Below are positions 32,762 through 41,169 of a DNA stretch of 64,000 bases, one piece after another (positions within the stretch are counted from its first letter, which is position 1; each line of letters opens with the position of its first letter). The stretch is taken from positions 12,071 to 76,070 of the forward strand of contig CAYQLT010000010.1 in NCBI GenBank assembly GCA_964418425.1. The letters run 5' to 3'. The translations under genes were made by a program, and so were the position numbers. The notes below the pieces were generated by a model. That model was not told the origin of the DNA, searched no databases, and saw only the letters and a list, made by a program, of their open reading frames with translations. This stretch comes from CAYQLT01 sp964418425 (lineage in GTDB: Bacteria > Bacillota > Limnochordia > Limnochordales > Geochordaceae).

Positions 32762-35116
32762 ATGGCGAAGCTTTTCGGAACCGCGATCCGCCGCCGGGAG
32801 GATCCCCGGCTCGTCACGGGTAGGGCCACGTACACCGACGACCTGCGTCTGCCGGGAATGGCATATGCCGCTTTTCTGCGAAGCCCCTATGCCCACGCCC
32901 GCATCCGGCGCATCGACGCCTCCAGGGCCAGGGCGCTGCCGGGGGTTTTAGCCGTCTTCACGGGCGCGGACCTCCAGGGCGTGCGGCCCATTCCGACGGC
33001 CTGGCTGGTGCCCAACGCGGGCCTCAAGACCCCGCCTCACCCGGCCCTGGCCACGGAAGTGGTGCGATACGTGGGAGACGCGGTCGCGATGGTGGTGGCC
33101 GAGGATCGCTACGTCGCCCGGGATGCCCTGGAGCACATCGAGGTGGAGTACGAGGAGCTGCCCGCCGTGGTGGATCAGGAGCGGGCCATGCAGCCGGGCG
33201 CGCCCCAGCTTCATCCGGACGCACCGGGTAACGTGGCGTTTCACTGGAAGTGTGGGGATGAGGCCCGGACCGACGAGGCCATCGCAGAGGCGGAGCGGGC
33301 CCCCGACGGGGTGGTCGTGCGCCAGCGGCTGATCAACCACCGCCTCATCCCCACCCCGATGGAGACGCGCGGGGCGGTCGCCCAGTACAACCCGGCCACG
33401 GGCGAGATGACCGTCTGGCTCACTTCCCAAAATCCTCACATCCATCGGGTCCTCCTGTCGGGAGTGCTGGGGATCCCCGAGCACAAGCTGCGGGTCATCG
33501 CGCCGGAGGTGGGAGGGGGCTTCGGCAGCAAGATCCCTTGCTATCCGGACGAGGCGCTGGTGGCCTTCGCCGCCCGCAAGCTGGGTCGCCCCGTCAAGTG
33601 GCTCGAGGAGCGGCGGGAAAACTACCAGGCCACCACCCACGGGCGGGACCACATCCAGGACGTGGTCATCGCCGGCCGGCGGGACGGCACCATCACGGCC
33701 CTGAAGGTTCGGGCCCTGGCCAACCTGGGGGCCTACCTCTCCACGGCGGCGCCGGGGATCCCCACCATCCTGTTCGGGCTGATGCTCCAGGGCCCGTACC
33801 GGGTGCCCAACGTGGCCTGCGAGGTGTACGGCATCTTCACCAACACCACCCCGGTGGACGCGTACCGGGGAGCGGGGCGGCCCGAGGCCACCTACATCCT
33901 CGAGCGGATGGTCGACCTCTTTGCCCGGGAGGTGGGCATGGACCCGGCGGAGGTGCGCCGGCGCAACTTCATAGCCCCCGATGCGTTCCCGTACACCACC
34001 CCCACGGGTCTGAGCTACGACAGCGGCAATTACGAGCGGGCGCTGGATCGGGCCCTGGAGCTGGCCGGTTACCGGGAGCTGCGTGCCAAACAGGAGGAGG
34101 CTTTCCGGGAGGGCCGCCTGCTCGGAATCGGCGTTTGCTCCTACGTCGAGATCTGCGGCCTGGGGCCCTCGCAGGCAGCGGGCGCGACGGGCTTTCAGGG
34201 CGGGTTGTGGGAGAGCGCGCTGGTGCGGGTTCACCCGACGGGTAAGGTGGCGGTCTACATCGGCACCTCGCCCCACGGCCAGGGTGAGGAGACCACCTTC
34301 GCCCAGATCGTGGCGGACGAGCTGGGGGTCCCCATCGAGGACGTGGAGATCGTCCATGGTGACACGGGCGCCATTCCCATGGGGTGGGGGACCTACGGCA
34401 GCCGCACCACGCCCGTGGGAGGCAATGCGGTGGCGCTGGCAGCCCGGCGGGTGGTGGAGAAGGCCCGCAAGGTGGCCGCGCACCTCCTGGAGGCGTCGGA
34501 GCAGGACGTGGTCTTCGAAGAGGGCCGCTTTTACGTGAAGGGCGCCCCGGACCGAGCCAAGACGTTTCAGGAAGTGACGCTGCAGGCGTACCTGGCGTGG
34601 AACCTCCCCAAGGACGTGGAGCCGTCCCTGGAGGCCAGCGCGTTCTATGACCCCACCAACTTCGTCTTTCCCTTCGGCACGCACGTCTGCGTGGTGGAGG
34701 TGGACCGGGAGACGGGGCAGACCAAGGTGGTCAAGTACGTGGCTGTGGATGACTGCGGCCGGGTCATCAACCCCATGATCGTCGAGGGCCAGGTGCACGG
34801 CGGGGTGGTGCAGGGGATCGGCCAGGCGTTGTGGGAGTACGCCCGATACGACGAAAGCGGTCAGCTGGTCACCGGCTCCATGCTGGACTACGCGGTGCCC
34901 AAAGCATCGTTTCTCCCCGAGATCATCAGCGAGCGCACGGAAACTCCGGCGCCGGGCAACCCGCTGGGCGTCAAGGGCGTGGGAGAGACGGGCACCATCG
35001 CGGCGACGCCGGCGGTGGTCAATGCGGTCATGGATGCGCTGGCACGGCTGGGCGTGCGGCACATTGACATGCCGCTGACCCCCGAGCGGGTGTACGCTGC
35101 CATCGCCCGGCAGTAG
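32762..35116 (+). CDS. Form II CoxL-like molybdenum hydroxylase large subunit
   Basis: The 784-residue large subunit binds the molybdopterin cytosine dinucleotide. The active-site loop is AYRGAGR at about residue 370. That is the form II sequence; form I (verified CO oxidisers) has the AYxCSFR loop with the Cu-binding Cys. GGGFGSKIPCYPDEALVAF and EVGGGFGS are the standard Moco-binding motifs, and VKGVGETGTIAATPAVVNAV near the end contains the catalytic Glu loop. It may oxidise CO slowly or another small aldehyde, purine or aromatic substrate. It is in a classical S-L-M-D-E cluster. Confidence 0.88.
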   Translation: MAKLFGTAIRRREDPRLVTGRATYTDDLRLPGMAYAAFLRSPYAHARIRRIDASRARALPGVLAVFTGADLQGVRPIPTAWLVPNAGLKTPPHPALATEVVRYVGDAVAMVVAEDRYVARDALEHIEVEYEELPAVVDQERAMQPGAPQLHPDAPGNVAFHWKCGDEARTDEAIAEAERAPDGVVVRQRLINHRLIPTPMETRGAVAQYNPATGEMTVWLTSQNPHIHRVLLSGVLGIPEHKLRVIAPEVGGGFGSKIPCYPDEALVAFAARKLGRPVKWLEERRENYQATTHGRDHIQDVVIAGRRDGTITALKVRALANLGAYLSTAAPGIPTILFGLMLQGPYRVPNVACEVYGIFTNTTPVDAYRGAGRPEATYILERMVDLFAREVGMDPAEVRRRNFIAPDAFPYTTPTGLSYDSGNYERALDRALELAGYRELRAKQEEAFREGRLLGIGVCSYVEICGLGPSQAAGATGFQGGLWESALVRVHPTGKVAVYIGTSPHGQGEETTFAQIVADELGVPIEDVEIVHGDTGAIPMGWGTYGSRTTPVGGNAVALAARRVVEKARKVAAHLLEASEQDVVFEEGRFYVKGAPDRAKTFQEVTLQAYLAWNLPKDVEPSLEASAFYDPTNFVFPFGTHVCVVEVDRETGQTKVVKYVAVDDCGRVINPMIVEGQVHGGVVQGIGQALWEYARYDESGQLVTGSMLDYAVPKASFLPEIISERTETPAPGNPLGVKGVGETGTIAATPAVVNAVMDALARLGVRHIDMPLTPERVYAAIARQ

Positions 35117-35137
35117 AAAAGAAGAGGAGGTGCGCAG

Positions 35138-36025
35138 GTGTATCCCGCGGCCTTTGCATACCACCGCGCTTCCAGCGTCAGCGAGGCCATCCAGCTGGTG
35201 GCCGCCTCGGGCGGGAAGGCCAGGTTCCTGGCCGGAGGGCACAGCCTGCTCCCGATGATGAAGCTGCGGCTGGCCCGCCCCGACATGCTCGTGGACATCG
35301 GGCGCCTGGGGGAGTTGCGCGGCATCCGGGTCTCCGATGGGGAGCTGGTGGTGGGCGCGCTCACGACCCATCGCGAACTTCACACGTCCCCTCTGGTGCG
35401 CGAGGAGTGCCCCGTGCTGGCCGAGGCTGCCGGCGTCATCGGCGACCCGCAGGTGCGCAACCGGGGAACCGTGGGCGGTAATCTCGCCCATGCGGACCCG
35501 GCCTCCGATCTGCCCGCGGTGGCCATGGCGCTTCAGGCGCGCATCGTGGCCCTGGGGCCCGGCGGGCGGACTCGCGCCATCCCCGCGGATGCTTTCTTCG
35601 TCGGACCTCTCAGGAGCGCGCTGGGCGATGACGAGCTTGTGACGGAGGTGCGCTTTTCCACCGGGCGGGCCCTTGGAGCTTTCCGGACGGGAATGGCGTA
35701 CGCGAAGTTTGCGCACCCCGCTTCAGGCTACGCAGTGGTGGGAGTGGCGGCCGTGGTGGGGCTGGACCAGGCGGGCAACTGCCAGGTGGTACGCATCGGG
35801 GTGACCGGCGTCGCCGATCGGGCCTTTCGAGCCGAGGAGGCCGAGCGGGCTCTGGTCGGCAGGCGGCCGGACGACTCAGCCCTGGAGGAGGCGGCCCGGC
35901 TTTCCACCGGCGGGGTGCAGGCGCAAAGCGATCTGTTCGCCTCCTCGGACTTTCGGGCGCATCTGTGCCGGGTGTACGTGAAGCGGGCCCTGGCACAGGC
36001 TGTGCAGCGGGCACGAGCGGCTTGA
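35138..36025 (+). CDS. coxM: CO dehydrogenase-type medium subunit, FAD-binding
   Basis: This 295-residue FAD subunit has the two flavin motifs of the family, AGGHS (residues 32-36) and TVGGNLAHADPASD (near residue 108). It takes electrons from the small subunit. ATG/GTG choice: GTG 35138 with AGAGGAGGTGC upstream. The C-terminal domain is complete. It precedes the MoxR-type gene coxD by 63 bases. Confidence 0.9.
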   Translation: MYPAAFAYHRASSVSEAIQLVAASGGKARFLAGGHSLLPMMKLRLARPDMLVDIGRLGELRGIRVSDGELVVGALTTHRELHTSPLVREECPVLAEAAGVIGDPQVRNRGTVGGNLAHADPASDLPAVAMALQARIVALGPGGRTRAIPADAFFVGPLRSALGDDELVTEVRFSTGRALGAFRTGMAYAKFAHPASGYAVVGVAAVVGLDQAGNCQVVRIGVTGVADRAFRAEEAERALVGRRPDDSALEEAARLSTGGVQAQSDLFASSDFRAHLCRVYVKRALAQAVQRARAA

Positions 36026-36088
36026 GCCCTCCGGCCCCGGGCAAGGCGGCGGCGCCGACGAGGACGCGATGGTGAAACGAGGGAGACA

Positions 36089-37066
36089 ATGACCGATCCG
36101 CAAGGCGGGGCGGGCGGCCGGGACCCCAGCCGGGTTCCGGCCGCCTGGCCCCCATGGCTGGCCTCCATCGAAGAACTGCAGGCGGCCCTGGAGGGCGCCG
36201 GGTACATCCCCGACCGGGCGCTGGCGACGGTCATCCTGCTGGCGCTGCGCATGCAGCGACCGTTGTTTTTGGAGGGCGAGGCCGGCGTCGGCAAGACGGA
36301 AGTGGCAAAAGTGCTGGCCGGCCTGCTGGACCGGCCCCTTGTGCGGCTGCAGTGCTACGAGGGGCTGGACGTACACAGCGCGGTCTACGAGTGGAACTAC
36401 CCGCGCCAGCTCCTGCACATCCGGCTGGCGGAGGCCAGGGGCGACACCGCCGGCCTGGAAAAGGAGCTGTTCGGCAAGGAGTTTCTGGTAGCCCGGCCGC
36501 TTCTGGCCGCCGTGGATCCCCAGGACGGCCGGGCCCCGGTGCTGCTCATCGACGAGATCGACCGGGCTGACGAGGAGTTCGAGGCCTTTTTATTGGAGCT
36601 GCTTTCGGATTTTCAGGTCACCATCCCGGAGATAGGCACGCTGCGGGCGGCGGAGCGGCCTGTGGTGGTGATCACCTCCAACCGCACCCGGGAGGTTCAT
36701 GACGCGCTGAAGCGGCGCTGTCTGTACCACTGGATCGACTACCCCTCCTTCGAGCGGGAGTACCGGATCGTGACGGTGCGGGTGCCGGGCATCGAGGGCC
36801 GGCTGGCCGCTCAGGTGTGTGCCTTCGTGCGGCGACTGCGGGAGATGGACCTCTACAAGCTCCCGGGGGTCGCCGAGACCATCGATTGGGCCACCGCGCT
36901 GGTCGCCCTGGGCCAGAGGGAGATCGGCGCCGAGCTTATCGAGCAGACCCTGGGATGCCTGGTCAAGTATCGGGATGACCTGGAGCTGGTGCGGGGGTCC
37001 GACCTGCGCAAACTGGTCAACGAGGCCCTGGCAGCGGGGGAACCGGCCCGTGTCGCCAGAGCATGA
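36089..37066 (+). CDS. coxD: MoxR-type AAA+ ATPase
   Basis: 325 residues. Walker A is GEAGVGKT (residues 63-70) and Walker B is VLLIDEIDRADEEFEAFLLE. The arrangement matches MoxR proteins such as CoxD, which insert sulfur or copper into the CO dehydrogenase active site. It is next to the VWA protein (coxE), the expected partner. ATG 36089 has GGGAGAC upstream. The stop overlaps the coxE start by 17 bases. Confidence 0.9.
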   Translation: MTDPQGGAGGRDPSRVPAAWPPWLASIEELQAALEGAGYIPDRALATVILLALRMQRPLFLEGEAGVGKTEVAKVLAGLLDRPLVRLQCYEGLDVHSAVYEWNYPRQLLHIRLAEARGDTAGLEKELFGKEFLVARPLLAAVDPQDGRAPVLLIDEIDRADEEFEAFLLELLSDFQVTIPEIGTLRAAERPVVVITSNRTREVHDALKRRCLYHWIDYPSFEREYRIVTVRVPGIEGRLAAQVCAFVRRLREMDLYKLPGVAETIDWATALVALGQREIGAELIEQTLGCLVKYRDDLELVRGSDLRKLVNEALAAGEPARVARA

Positions 37067-38414
37067 GGCTTCTGGCCTCACCCGGGGGCTTGCGGAGATC
37101 GGGGAGGCGCACACGCGCCATCTGGCCCGCAACCTCCTCCGGTTTTGCCGAACTCTTCGGCGACTGGGCTTCGCCATCGGCCCCGTCGACGTGGCAGAAG
37201 CCCTGCGGGCCGTGGAGATGGTGGGCGTCGACCGGCGCGAGGACGTGTATATCGCCTTGCGGAGCCACCTGGTGCGCCGGGCCGACCAGATACCCCTCTT
37301 TGACGAGGCCTTCCGGCTGCTGTGGCGCCAGGCGGTGGGCCGGCTCCCCAACGAGGAGCTGGCCTATCAGACCCTGGGCGCCTCGGTGGCACGTATGGCG
37401 CTGAAGCGGCGCCTGGAGGAGGCGTCCCGGCACGTGCCCTGGTATACCGCGCAGCTGGCCGCCGGGCTGACCCGCCGGTCGTCGCAGGCGCCGCCAGGCG
37501 AGCCCGCCGGCCCGGTGGACGGCGCGGCGCAAGCCCCCGCCGATCCGCTGGAGCCGTTGGGCCGCATCGAGCGCGTGCGGGTGGGCGGCTATAGCCCCCT
37601 GGAGGTTCTCCGCCGCAAGGACTTCGGCGAGTTGACGCCGGCCGAGCGGACCGACCTGGAGCAGTTCATGAGCAAGCTGGCGGCGCAGCCCCGGCGCTTC
37701 AGCCGGCGTCTGGCCACCGCCCGCCGGGGGGTGCGCTGGGATCTGGCGGCATCGGCGCGGCGGGCCCTTGGGACCGGTGGCGAACTCATCTGGCTGGCGT
37801 TTCAGCGGCGCCGCCGGATCCCCCGGCCGGTGGTGCTGCTTTTGGACATCAGCGGATCCATGGAGGCCTACTCCCGACCGCTTCTCGCCATGGCCCACGG
37901 CATGGCGCGGCGCTGGGGCTGTGTGGAGGTGTTCGCCTTCGGAACCCGCCTGACGCGGCTCACCCGGCAGCTCGCCCGCAGCCAGCCCGACCGCGCCCTG
38001 TCCGAGGCGGCCCGGCAGGTGGCGGACTGGGCCGGCGGCACCCGCATCGGCCAGAGCCTGCACGAGTTCAACCGCAGGTGGGCGCGCCGAACTCTGCGGC
38101 GGGGAGCCGTGGTGATGGTTGTCTCGGACGGATGGGATCGGGGCGACATCGCCCTGCTTGAGCGGGAGATGGAGCGCCTGTGGCGGTTTTCCCGGCGCCT
38201 GGTGTGGGTCAACCCCCTGGCGGGCAGCCCGGGTTACGCTCCCCTGACGGCGGGCATGCAGGCCGCGCTGCCCTACATCGACGACCTGGTGGGGGTGTCC
38301 AACTTCGAGGATCTGCAGCGCCTGGCCCGGTGGCTGGTGGGCCTCAGCGGGAGGCGGCCGGCCCGCCCGCAGCGTCCGCCGCAGCGCCGGCGTCCGGCCA
38401 AAGGGGCTGAATGA
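37050..38414 (+). CDS. coxE: CoxE-type VWA domain protein
   Basis: 454 residues. The C-terminal half contains a von Willebrand factor A domain with LLLDISGSMEAYS (MIDAS DxSxS). The first half is the DUF58-like/CoxE helical region. It pairs with MoxR ATPases in maturation of molybdenum hydroxylases. GTG 37050 overlaps the coxD tail. At its 3' end it overlaps the convergent XdhC-type gene by 71 bases, so one of the two tails may be non-conserved. Confidence 0.87.
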   Translation: MSPEHEASGLTRGLAEIGEAHTRHLARNLLRFCRTLRRLGFAIGPVDVAEALRAVEMVGVDRREDVYIALRSHLVRRADQIPLFDEAFRLLWRQAVGRLPNEELAYQTLGASVARMALKRRLEEASRHVPWYTAQLAAGLTRRSSQAPPGEPAGPVDGAAQAPADPLEPLGRIERVRVGGYSPLEVLRRKDFGELTPAERTDLEQFMSKLAAQPRRFSRRLATARRGVRWDLAASARRALGTGGELIWLAFQRRRRIPRPVVLLLDISGSMEAYSRPLLAMAHGMARRWGCVEVFAFGTRLTRLTRQLARSQPDRALSEAARQVADWAGGTRIGQSLHEFNRRWARRTLRRGAVVMVVSDGWDRGDIALLEREMERLWRFSRRLVWVNPLAGSPGYAPLTAGMQAALPYIDDLVGVSNFEDLQRLARWLVGLSGRRPARPQRPPQRRRPAKGAE

Positions 38415-38727
38415 AGATCTCCACCACCCCGTTGCAGCCGGTGCCCATGCCCCACAGCTCATCGTCGTCGGAGGTCATGTCGTAGCGCAGCATGCGCGGC
38501 GCTCCCTGCCGGATGGCCTCCCGGGCGGCCTCGGCCACGTCCGACTCCAGGCATCCGCCGCTGATGGCCCCCGTCGCGCGGCCGTCCTCGAAGATCAACA
38601 TGCGGGCGCCTTCGTGGCGATACGCCGAACCGGTCACGCCCACCACCGTGGCCAGCGCGCAGCGCCGCCCGGCAGCGAGCTCGGCAGCCGCCTGTTCCAG
38701 AAGGCGGAAGGAGTCGCTTGCGTCCAT
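38344..38727 (-). CDS. Short XdhC/CoxI N-terminal domain protein
   Basis: 127 residues, comprising only the XdhC_CoxI domain: CALATVVGVTGSAYRHEGARM, ATGAISGGCLESDVAEAAR and DELWGMGTGCNGVVEIFIQPL. Full XdhC proteins also have a C-terminal Rossmann domain, which is missing here but is present in the divergent neighbour at 38826. XdhC proteins bind and mature the Moco of xanthine dehydrogenase-type enzymes. ATG 38727 follows GGGAGGTCAAGGC. It is on the opposite strand from the cox operon. Confidence 0.85.
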   Translation of the reverse strand: MDASDSFRLLEQAAAELAAGRRCALATVVGVTGSAYRHEGARMLIFEDGRATGAISGGCLESDVAEAAREAIRQGAPRMLRYDMTSDDDELWGMGTGCNGVVEIFIQPLWPDAGAAADAAGGPAASR

Positions 38728-38825
38728 GCCTTGACCTCCCTGCCGGTTCCGGTGGTATCTGTTTCTCGGTACCCGCGGGGAGACCTCCCGGACGGCGCGT
38801 GCGACCTGGCGGCAGGAGAGGAGCG

Positions 38826-39779
38826 GTGGCATTGACGGGTCAGTTGCTGGCCTTTGTGACCCGGGCGCTGCAGGAGGGCCAACGGGTCTGCCTGGCCACG
38901 GTGGTGGAGAGCGCACACCCTGAGGTCCGTCCAGGGGCGAAGCTGGCGCTTCGAGGCGCAGCGCCTGGCGGACCCGAGCAGGCAGGGGCCGAGTTCGGGT
39001 CCGAAGGGCCCCTGGGGCCGCCGGAGTTTGAGGCGCAGGTTCGGGAGCGGGCCGGCCAGCTGCTCGGCCAGGCCTCGGCCCGTCCGCCCGGGCGCGTCAC
39101 CCCGCCCAGGGAGCGGATGGCACACCTTTGGTGGGCCGACCCACAGGCCGGCCTGCGCGTGCGGGTTTTCCTGGAGCTTCTCGAGCCGCCGCCGAGGCTT
39201 TTGCTGGTAGGGGCCGGTCAGGACGCGTCGCCCCTGTGCCGCATCGGTTCGCAGGCCGGTTTCGAGGTGCTGGTCGCCGACCACCGGCCGGCGTTTGCGC
39301 GGCCCGAGCGCTTCCCCGAGGCCAGGGAGGTGATTTGCACGGTTCCGGGTCAGCTCCCGCAGCGGTGGCTGGGCCCCAGCACCTTCGCGGTGATCATGAA
39401 CCATCACTTCCTGCGGGATGCCGAGGCGCTGGAGCGGCTTTTGCCTTCCCCGGTGCCCTACATCGGCGTGCTGGGCCCGCGGCTGCGCACCCAGCGCCTT
39501 CTGGCTCGCATCGAGGCCCGGCGGGGAAGCTCCCTGACGGCTGACGAACTGGCCCGCATCTACAGCCCTGTCGGCCTGGACATCGGCGGGGAGAGCCCCG
39601 GAGCCATCGCCCTCGGGATCGTGGCGGAGGTGATGGCCCTGCGCTACGGCCGCCCTGCTCCGCACCTGCGGGAGCGCCGGGGCCCGCTGCACCCGGACCG
39701 CCTGGAACCCATGCACGCGCCCGCCGGGCCGCCGCAGGAGTCCAGGTCATTCCCCCGTCCCCCCGCGGACGATGGCTGA
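38826..39779 (+). CDS. XdhC/CoxF family Moco maturation protein
   Basis: 317 residues. The XdhC_CoxI part at the N-terminus is CLATVVESAHPEVRPGAKL; the C-terminal XdhC Rossmann domain has PPRLLLVGAGQDASPLCRIG and PYIGVLGPRLRTQRLL. It prepares molybdenum cofactor for the cox-type enzyme. GTG 38826 is three bases after GGAGAGGAGC; TTG 38832 has better spacing. The region 38728-38825 between the two divergent XdhC-type genes holds no other feature I can support. It overlaps the mocA start by 8 bases. Confidence 0.83.
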   Translation: MALTGQLLAFVTRALQEGQRVCLATVVESAHPEVRPGAKLALRGAAPGGPEQAGAEFGSEGPLGPPEFEAQVRERAGQLLGQASARPPGRVTPPRERMAHLWWADPQAGLRVRVFLELLEPPPRLLLVGAGQDASPLCRIGSQAGFEVLVADHRPAFARPERFPEAREVICTVPGQLPQRWLGPSTFAVIMNHHFLRDAEALERLLPSPVPYIGVLGPRLRTQRLLARIEARRGSSLTADELARIYSPVGLDIGGESPGAIALGIVAEVMALRYGRPAPHLRERRGPLHPDRLEPMHAPAGPPQESRSFPRPPADDG

Positions 39780-40392
39780 ACCCATCCTGTGGGCCGTGGT
39801 GCTGGCTGCGGGGCAGGCCCGGCGCATGGGGGGTCGCCCCAAGCCCCTCTGCCCGGTGGAGGGCGAACCCATGGTACGGCGGGTGGTGCGCCGGGCCCTT
39901 GAGGCCGTGGACGGAGGGGTGGTCGTGGTGGTGGGGGCCCACGCCCCTGCCGTGGCCAAAGGGGTGCAGGGCCTGGGACCCCGGGTGGTGACGGTGGTCA
40001 ATCCCCGGTTCGCGGAGGGGATGAGCACCTCCCTCAAGGCCGGCATCCATGCGCTTCCCCCGGTCGCCGGGGGCGCCCTCATCCTGCTGGCCGACCAGCC
40101 GGGTGTCTCGGCGGGCCTGCTGCGCCGCTTGAAGATGGCCTGGCAGGGCGGCGTGGCGGCGGCCTGCCGCTATCCCGACGGCAGCGCGGGCCCGCCCTGC
40201 ATCCTGGGGAAGGAGCTCTGGCCTCAGGTGGAGGGCCTCAGCGGGGACGAGGGGGCGCGGCGCATCCTGGCCCACCTGGCCTCCCGCCTGGTGCTGGTGG
40301 AGGCGGACGCCTCGCAGCTGGCGGATGTGGACACCCCGGAGGATCTGGAGGACTGGAGGGCGAGCCACCGCCACGACGCCGAGGAGCCCTGA
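39772..40392 (+). CDS. MocA-type molybdenum cofactor cytidylyltransferase
   Basis: 206 residues. VVLAAGQARRMGGRPKPLCPVEGEP is the NTP-transferase start (LAAGxxxRMG...K), and ILLADQPGVSAGLL is the metal-binding Asp motif of the family. MocA-type enzymes attach CMP to molybdopterin, the cofactor form needed by CoxL. It overlaps the XdhC gene, which fits the same operon. Confidence 0.85.
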   Translation: MAEPILWAVVLAAGQARRMGGRPKPLCPVEGEPMVRRVVRRALEAVDGGVVVVVGAHAPAVAKGVQGLGPRVVTVVNPRFAEGMSTSLKAGIHALPPVAGGALILLADQPGVSAGLLRRLKMAWQGGVAAACRYPDGSAGPPCILGKELWPQVEGLSGDEGARRILAHLASRLVLVEADASQLADVDTPEDLEDWRASHRHDAEEP

Positions 40393-40473
40393 GCCTCCTG
40401 GGGCTCGCCTCGCCGGGCGCCCCTGGACACTCGGCCGCCTTCGCTGATAGGCTGTCGGGAGGGGGCGGCGGGC

Positions 40474-41100
40474 ATGCCGTGGATCGGGACGGTGGATTCC
40501 AGCCATTGGACGGCCGACTTCCGGGTCGCGCGGCTTTTGCATTACGTCCACACCCGCCTGGGGCGCCGGCAGCCGGTGGTCGTGGTGGGGATGGGGCTTT
40601 CCCTGGACCGGCCCGGGACCATCGGCCCGACGGTTGCCGCCGAGATCGCCCGGGTCCACCCCTACGTGTTCGGCCGCCCGGAGGGGCCGGTAGCCCGCCA
40701 CAACCTGGAGGGGGTTTTCTTTCACATCACCCGGGAGTTCCCCAACTCCTTCGTGCTGGCGGTGGACGGGGCCACCGGCAGCGCCGAGGAGGACGGGCTC
40801 ATCATCGCGTGGTCGCCGGGTGTGGAGCCCGACGAGGAGTTTGTGGAGGCCCGTCAGGCCCTGGGCGCGGCTATCGGGCGCAGGCCCGCTTTTCCCAGCG
40901 CCCTCGACGAGCATGAGGTTCCGCGCACCATCACCGTCGGGACGGAGCTGGCCCGCCTGCCCATCCACGTGGGCCTGGTGGGTGTGGTCGGGCCCATGGT
41001 GGGTTCCCCCTCGGAGCATGCGCGCCGATGGCGCGCCACCTGTGACGCCATCATCGACGGGATTTTGAGGTTCTTCTACCGGGCCGGGGTGTTGGTGTAG
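40474..41100 (+). CDS. YyaC-like (DUF1256) sporulation protein
   Basis: 208 residues. The pattern is VVVVGMGLSLDRPGTIGP, then YVFGRPEGPVARHNLEG, then VLAVDGATGSAEEDG and ARLPIHVGLVGVVGP. It matches the DUF1256/YyaC family, where the equivalent segments read DRSTGDSLGPLVG, VYGTLDEPVHALNL and IIAIDACLG. The family is found mainly in spore-forming Bacillota, and the length fits (about 205). It has no spore neighbour here. ATG 40474 has GGGAGGGGGCGGCGGGC upstream. Confidence 0.6.
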   Translation: MPWIGTVDSSHWTADFRVARLLHYVHTRLGRRQPVVVVGMGLSLDRPGTIGPTVAAEIARVHPYVFGRPEGPVARHNLEGVFFHITREFPNSFVLAVDGATGSAEEDGLIIAWSPGVEPDEEFVEARQALGAAIGRRPAFPSALDEHEVPRTITVGTELARLPIHVGLVGVVGPMVGSPSEHARRWRATCDAIIDGILRFFYRAGVLV

Positions 41101-41169
41101 GGGCCTGGCAAGGAGGGGCTTCGGCTTCGTCGAAGTCCGCATTGCAACCGATTGCGCTCCAGGCGCCGG

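Noticed and set aside
32948..35716. Minus-strand frame opposite coxL and coxM
   Set aside because: Shadow of the cox operon; no recognisable domain.
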